Source: Methanomassiliicoccales archaeon
GTDB taxonomy: Archaea > Thermoplasmatota > Thermoplasmata > Methanomassiliicoccales > UBA472
NCBI GenBank assembly: GCA_035527755.1
Contig: DATKZX010000026.1
Location: 23,873 to 87,872 of the forward strand
Direction of reading: 5' to 3'
Length of the DNA: 64,000 bases
The position numbers and the translations under genes were made by a program. The notes under the pieces are model-generated. The model made no database searches and was not told the origin of the DNA. It saw only the letters and a program-made list of their open reading frames with translations. Each line of letters begins with the position of its first letter. Position 1 is the stretch's first letter. Below are positions 60,687 to 64,000 of this stretch, piece by piece.

Positions 60687-61276
60687 CCGAGAACAGGGTG
60701 GATGTACTCTGCCCAGGGATGATCGTGCGCGACGGCCCCCTCATCCTGGAGGCCCGCTCCTCCGCAACCTTAGTAAGTCGGGGAGAGCGACACCTGTTAG
60801 TGGATGTCAGCGGCCCTCAGAACCGAACGGTCCTGCTGGACGCTTTACGCTCCAGGGGCATTTTCCCTGAGCAGATCGAGGTGGTGGTGCTCACCCACCT
60901 GCACCACGATCACGACGGGAACCTTGATATATTCCCACATGCCAAGAAGTACGCCCACAAGCTGGAATCGCCTGGGCCATCGTTCGAAGTCGTCAGCGAA
61001 GACTTTGATATATGGGAGGGCGTGCGCCTGATACACACTCCTGGGCACACCAGAGGTGGCATGAGCGTATTGGTGCGGTCAGATGAGACATACGCCCTGG
61101 TCGGGGACGCCATACCAAGCGCGGACAATGTGCGGAAGTGGGTACCTCCGGGATTGCATTACGATGCTGACGTAGCCTTGGCAAGCATGTCCAAGCTAGT
61201 ACGTATGGCCGATGTGATAGTGCCCGGACACGGACCGCCCTTCCGGACGGCGGAGTTTAGAAAAGAAGGAAGGTGA
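60683..61276 (+). CDS. Metallo-beta-lactamase-fold hydrolase
   Basis: The 197-residue protein has the MBL metal motif LTHLHHDHDGN (H-x-H-x-D-H), a HTPGHTRGGMSVLV second metal site, a GDAIPSAD metal aspartate and a final VPGHGPP histidine. The N-terminal strand VDVLCPGMIV leads into the barrel. The family includes glyoxalase II, RNases and lactonases. There is no beta-CASP domain, so it is not an RNase J/CPSF type. Substrate unknown. Its ATG, after a GAGGAAGGTGAG site, overlaps the rhomboid stop. Confidence 0.85.
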   Translation: MTENRVDVLCPGMIVRDGPLILEARSSATLVSRGERHLLVDVSGPQNRTVLLDALRSRGIFPEQIEVVVLTHLHHDHDGNLDIFPHAKKYAHKLESPGPSFEVVSEDFDIWEGVRLIHTPGHTRGGMSVLVRSDETYALVGDAIPSADNVRKWVPPGLHYDADVALASMSKLVRMADVIVPGHGPPFRTAEFRKEGR

Positions 61277-61281
61277 CAGGA

Positions 61282-61881
61282 ATGAGCATACCAAACGCTA
61301 TCTACGCGGAATGCCCCGACTGCGGGGAGGAGACTCTGCACGAGGTTCTCAAAGGCAGACTAGGCAAGGACGGGGACACCTTGGAAGGTACCCTGCGCTG
61401 CCATCAATGTCAGCGGGTGCACAACGCCGTGGTCCGAGAGGCCAAGACGATCATGGTTCCGGTCATCGTCAGCGACCAAGGGGAGTCGAGGAAGGCGCAA
61501 CTGGAGCTGCCGGAGGATGAGATAATATGTCTGGAGGACGAGCTGGTGCTGGACGACCTCCCTATCATCATATCCTCCCTGGAGAAGGGAGGGGCACGGG
61601 TGACCAAGGCCAAGGTCAAGGACATAACCACCATCTGGGCCAAGCGCTTTGACAGGGTATGGGTCAAGGTATCGATCAACGATGTGCACAAGACCATTCC
61701 CACTGAGATCACCGCCCTTCCCGATGAGGAGTTCTCCGTTGGCGATCTCATGACCGTCGGGCGTTACAACGTGGTCATCATGCACATCAAGGCGCTAGAT
61801 GGCATGGTACGGCACGGATCAGTTCCGGCCAGGGATATCGTTAGGATATATGCGAAGAAGGCGCGGATGACCAATTCGTGA
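61282..61881 (+). CDS. HVO_0476-family zinc-finger protein
   Basis: A 199-residue archaeal protein. The N-terminal zinc ribbon is [18 protein letters not shown] followed by [12 protein letters not shown]. The rest is strand-rich, with [23 protein letters not shown] and [17 protein letters not shown]. It matches the HVO_0476-like group, whose function is unknown but which may bind RNA. The ATG at 61282 has AGGTGA before it. It lies between the MBL gene and pcm on the same strand, so the three genes may form a unit with rhomboid. Confidence 0.83.
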   Translation: MSIPNAIYAECPDCGEETLHEVLKGRLGKDGDTLEGTLRCHQCQRVHNAVVREAKTIMVPVIVSDQGESRKAQLELPEDEIICLEDELVLDDLPIIISSLEKGGARVTKAKVKDITTIWAKRFDRVWVKVSINDVHKTIPTEITALPDEEFSVGDLMTVGRYNVVIMHIKALDGMVRHGSVPARDIVRIYAKKARMTNS

Positions 61882-61885
61882 TAGC

Positions 61886-62533
61886 ATGAGGGAAGACAGG
61901 GTCCAGATGGTCGCCCAGCTCAAAGCGCGAGGGATCATCGCATCCCAAGAGGTAGAGAAGGCGATGCTCAAGGTCCCCCGTCACCTGTTCATCTCAGAGG
62001 ACATGCGTTCATTGGCCTATCGGGACACCCCCCTTGCGATCGGTGAGGGGCAGACCATTTCCGCACCTCACATGGTGGCCATGATGGCCGAGTCTCTAGC
62101 TCTGATCAACGGGCACAAGGTTCTGGAGATCGGTACCGGTTCTGGATATAACGCCGCGGTCATGGCCGAGCTCGTGGGGAGCGAAGGTCGCATCATCACA
62201 TTGGAAAGGCACGGTTCTCTAGCGGATAAGGCCAAAAGATCACTTCATGAGGCTGGTTATGAGAACGTGATGGTCGTGGTGAGCGACGGTTCTATCGGAT
62301 ACGCGCTGGAAGCGCCCTATGATCGCATCAGTGTGACCTGCGGGGCCCCTCGCGTTCCTATGCCGTTGTTGGACCAGTTGCAGGACGGAGGCGTAATGGT
62401 CATACCCGTCGGTTTCCTGGAGTATCAATCCCTGCTGCGAGTGGTGAAAAAAGGGGAGAAAGTGCTCACCGAGGACCTGGGTTCGGTTATGTTCGTCCCC
62501 TTGATCGGGGAGAAAGGTCATCGGCCTTCATAG
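61886..62533 (+). CDS. pcm: Protein-L-isoaspartate O-methyltransferase
   Basis: The 215-residue SAM enzyme shows the PCMT pattern: [35 protein letters not shown] (substrate and SAM region), then [19 protein letters not shown] and [18 protein letters not shown]. It methylates isoaspartyl residues in damaged proteins. It follows the zinc-finger gene by four bases. Its stop codon overlaps the convergent HAD phosphatase gene end by six bases. Confidence 0.94.
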   Translation: MREDRVQMVAQLKARGIIASQEVEKAMLKVPRHLFISEDMRSLAYRDTPLAIGEGQTISAPHMVAMMAESLALINGHKVLEIGTGSGYNAAVMAELVGSEGRIITLERHGSLADKAKRSLHEAGYENVMVVVSDGSIGYALEAPYDRISVTCGAPRVPMPLLDQLQDGGVMVIPVGFLEYQSLLRVVKKGEKVLTEDLGSVMFVPLIGEKGHRPS

Positions 62534-63184
62534 TAGGAATGGCAGGACCGCGCTCAGACAGGAGCCTCTGACCACATGATGTGCTCCCCGGACGACGTCC
62601 TCGTCGATGGGGTTGAAGGCAATGCCCAACGACGATCCCTTGAACATGGAAACATCGATGCTGCTGTTGCCAATGCTGGCAGTTCTTTCCGCCTGAACGC
62701 CGAAAAGGTCCTGTGCCTCCTTCAGAGCCTTTCCTTTATTGCACAGCTCCACGCGCAGCACACCCTCGCCCGTCAGGCGACCGTCGGGGTGGGCCGCCAG
62801 GCCGTTCGACCACTGGGCATCGAACCCATATTCCTTGGCCAGCTTGTCGGCGATAAGGTCGAGCCCCCCACTGATGATCACCGTTCTCACCCCTTTTTCC
62901 TGCAAAGCATGCACGGTCTTTCCGATACCGGGATTGATGGGCAATCTCAACAGTTCCCTCTCCACCTCAGGGAGTCGCAGATCGGGGCGGTGCCTGAGCC
63001 ATAGCGCGATGTCTCGGCGCATGAACTCCAGGTCGTCTATCTCTCCGTCCATGAATGAGATGACCGACTCCTCGTTGCTGACGCCGAAACGGTCATGGAC
63101 CCATGTCCAGGAGGATAGATAGTCAACCAGCACTCCGTCCATATCAAAGGCCACCAGATCGAACTTTCGGCCGTTGGAGAGCAT
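62528..63184 (-). CDS. HAD-family phosphatase, phosphoserine-phosphatase-like
   Basis: A 218-residue HAD hydrolase. The nucleophile motif is [12 protein letters not shown]. Other motifs are [18 protein letters not shown] (motif II Ser/Thr) and [20 protein letters not shown] (motif III Lys). Motif [15 protein letters not shown], has Asn and Asp where classical SerB has GDGxND. The substrate may be phosphoserine, but this is not certain. I set the start at ATG 63184; an ATG eight codons upstream (63208) is also possible. Confidence 0.82.
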   Translation of the reverse strand: MLSNGRKFDLVAFDMDGVLVDYLSSWTWVHDRFGVSNEESVISFMDGEIDDLEFMRRDIALWLRHRPDLRLPEVERELLRLPINPGIGKTVHALQEKGVRTVIISGGLDLIADKLAKEYGFDAQWSNGLAAHPDGRLTGEGVLRVELCNKGKALKEAQDLFGVQAERTASIGNSSIDVSMFKGSSLGIAFNPIDEDVVRGAHHVVRGSCLSAVLPFLL

Positions 63185-63237
63185 CTTCAATTGCCAGGAG
63201 GGAATCATTATAAGAAGGTTGCTCCCATCAGCGGGAC

Positions 63238-63939
63238 ATGATCGTGCTGGTGGGGGTAGCTCACGTCATTGACGTCTCATCGCAGATAGAAGCGCTGGTA
63301 AGCTATCATGCCCCGGGAGCTGTAGGTGTGGAACTGGACCCGGCACGATACCGGGCCATGATGGAGAAGAGGCCCCGCGGGGACGTTCCCCTTCCCTATC
63401 GATTCCTGGCATTGATGCAAAGGCGCCTGGCCGATCAGTTCGGCGGAGAAGTGGGGGCAGAGATGCTGGCGGCCATCGATTCCGCCAAACGCAACGGGGC
63501 GCAGGTGCTCTTCATCGACATGGAGGCCGGACGACTGTTCAACTCCCTCCTTCGCCAGATGAGCTTCAAGGAAAAGGTGCTGATGATGTTCTCCTCCGTC
63601 GCAGGTCTTTTCATGAGCCGTAAACGTGTGGAGCGAGAACTTGAGCAGTTCCAGCACAACGAGGATGAGTACATGGGGGTCATGGCCCAGACCTACCCCA
63701 CGGTAAAGAGGGTGCTGATCGATGAGCGCAACGTTCACATGGCCAAAGCGATCCTAAAGGCGGAAGGGGAGCACGGCGGCATCCTGGCCGTGGTTGGTGA
63801 CGGCCACGTGGAAGGCATTCGCCAGCTTCTATCAGAGGGGGATCCGATCGTGTACCGGCTCAAGGACCTGAAGGACCTGAAATTGAGCCAACCTAAGAGC
63901 AACGCTGAAGCTTCCTTCTCGTTCGTGGCTCAGAACTGA
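63238..63939 (+). CDS. TraB/PrgY-family protein
   Basis: A 233-residue protein begins MIVLVGVAHVIDVSSQIEALV with the TraB GxxH motif. It continues with VGVELDPARYRAMM and ends with GGILAVVGDGHVEGIRQLL, the second conserved GxxH. It is soluble as far as seen, with no C-terminal membrane helices like those of eukaryotic TraB. The fold is similar to Tiki/erythromycin-esterase-like hydrolases. Function unknown in archaea. Confidence 0.83.
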   Translation: MIVLVGVAHVIDVSSQIEALVSYHAPGAVGVELDPARYRAMMEKRPRGDVPLPYRFLALMQRRLADQFGGEVGAEMLAAIDSAKRNGAQVLFIDMEAGRLFNSLLRQMSFKEKVLMMFSSVAGLFMSRKRVERELEQFQHNEDEYMGVMAQTYPTVKRVLIDERNVHMAKAILKAEGEHGGILAVVGDGHVEGIRQLLSEGDPIVYRLKDLKDLKLSQPKSNAEASFSFVAQN

Positions 63940-63976
63940 GGGAAATCCTTTTTTCCTGAATAGCATACCCTTTCCG

Positions 63977-64000
63977 ATGAAGGTCGTCCTGCTATCATAT
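63977..64000 (+). CDS. Possible gene start, cut by the window edge
   Basis: An ATG with eight codons, MKVVLLSY, runs into the window end. The hydrophobic start could belong to a radical SAM/B12-type or Rossmann protein, but this is too short to identify. It is reported only because a frame is open. Confidence 0.25.

Overview
This is a gene-dense archaeal chromosome segment. It carries an archaeal RNA polymerase operon (rpoH-rpoB-rpoA1-rpoA2-L30e-nusA), archaeal TBP, Orc1/Cdc6, the primase large subunit, GatDE, AglB and a Spt5/NusG-SecE-FtsZ block. RpoB is one unsplit chain and A'/A'' are separate genes. Together with FtsZ-based division and a large set of membrane-anchored surface proteins, this fits the Thermoplasmata side of the Euryarchaeota (Thermoplasmatota). 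HypB implies a nickel enzyme, so a Methanomassiliicoccales-like relative is possible; the lineage is inferred, not proven. I saw no rRNA, CRISPR array, insertion sequence or prophage.

Layout. 1-12.5 kb: a truncated RtcA, a Ca2+-type P-type ATPase, a CPA2 antiporter, tRNA-Gly(CCC), small regulators, two GNAT-fold proteins, AsnRS, an M20 hydrolase, GcvT and Orc1/Cdc6. 12.6-19.1 kb (minus strand): FtsZ2 and FtsZ1, then SecE, Spt5, L11, L1, L10 and L12, with a small HTH regulator between the two ftsZ genes. 19.2-25.4 kb: acylphosphatase, TBP-TatD, a tandem ribbon-helix-helix protein with a third FtsZ, TrmJ-like methylase, TruA, an AK6-type kinase and a CDP-alcohol phosphatidyltransferase. 25.4-28.6 kb: PriL, a radical SAM protein, EF-1beta and a zinc-ribbon microprotein. 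28.9-38.1 kb: a tRNA-Lys gene with two hairpin insertions, then the RNA polymerase operon. 38.1-50 kb: radical SAM, PyrF, a 2164-residue AglB, a small anchored protein, translin, PurD and HypB. 50-56 kb: a 1921-residue beta-helix surface protein. 56-64 kb: GatD-GatE, Mtq2-like methylase, rhomboid, metallo-beta-lactamase, zinc-finger protein, Pcm, HAD phosphatase and TraB-like protein.

The genes form three working groups. Information processing covers RNAP, Spt5, NusA, TBP, ribosomal proteins, EF-1beta, tRNA synthesis and tRNA modification. Division and replication covers three FtsZ, Orc1 and PriL. The envelope group is AglB plus two anchored proteins rich in N-glycosylation sequons. The points most worth a second look are the tRNA-Lys gene interrupted in both the D-loop and the T-loop, the three FtsZ paralogs with nearby operator-like repeats, the Spt5 and RpoA'' N-terminal extensions, and the AglB fused to about 1200 residues of extracellular beta domains.
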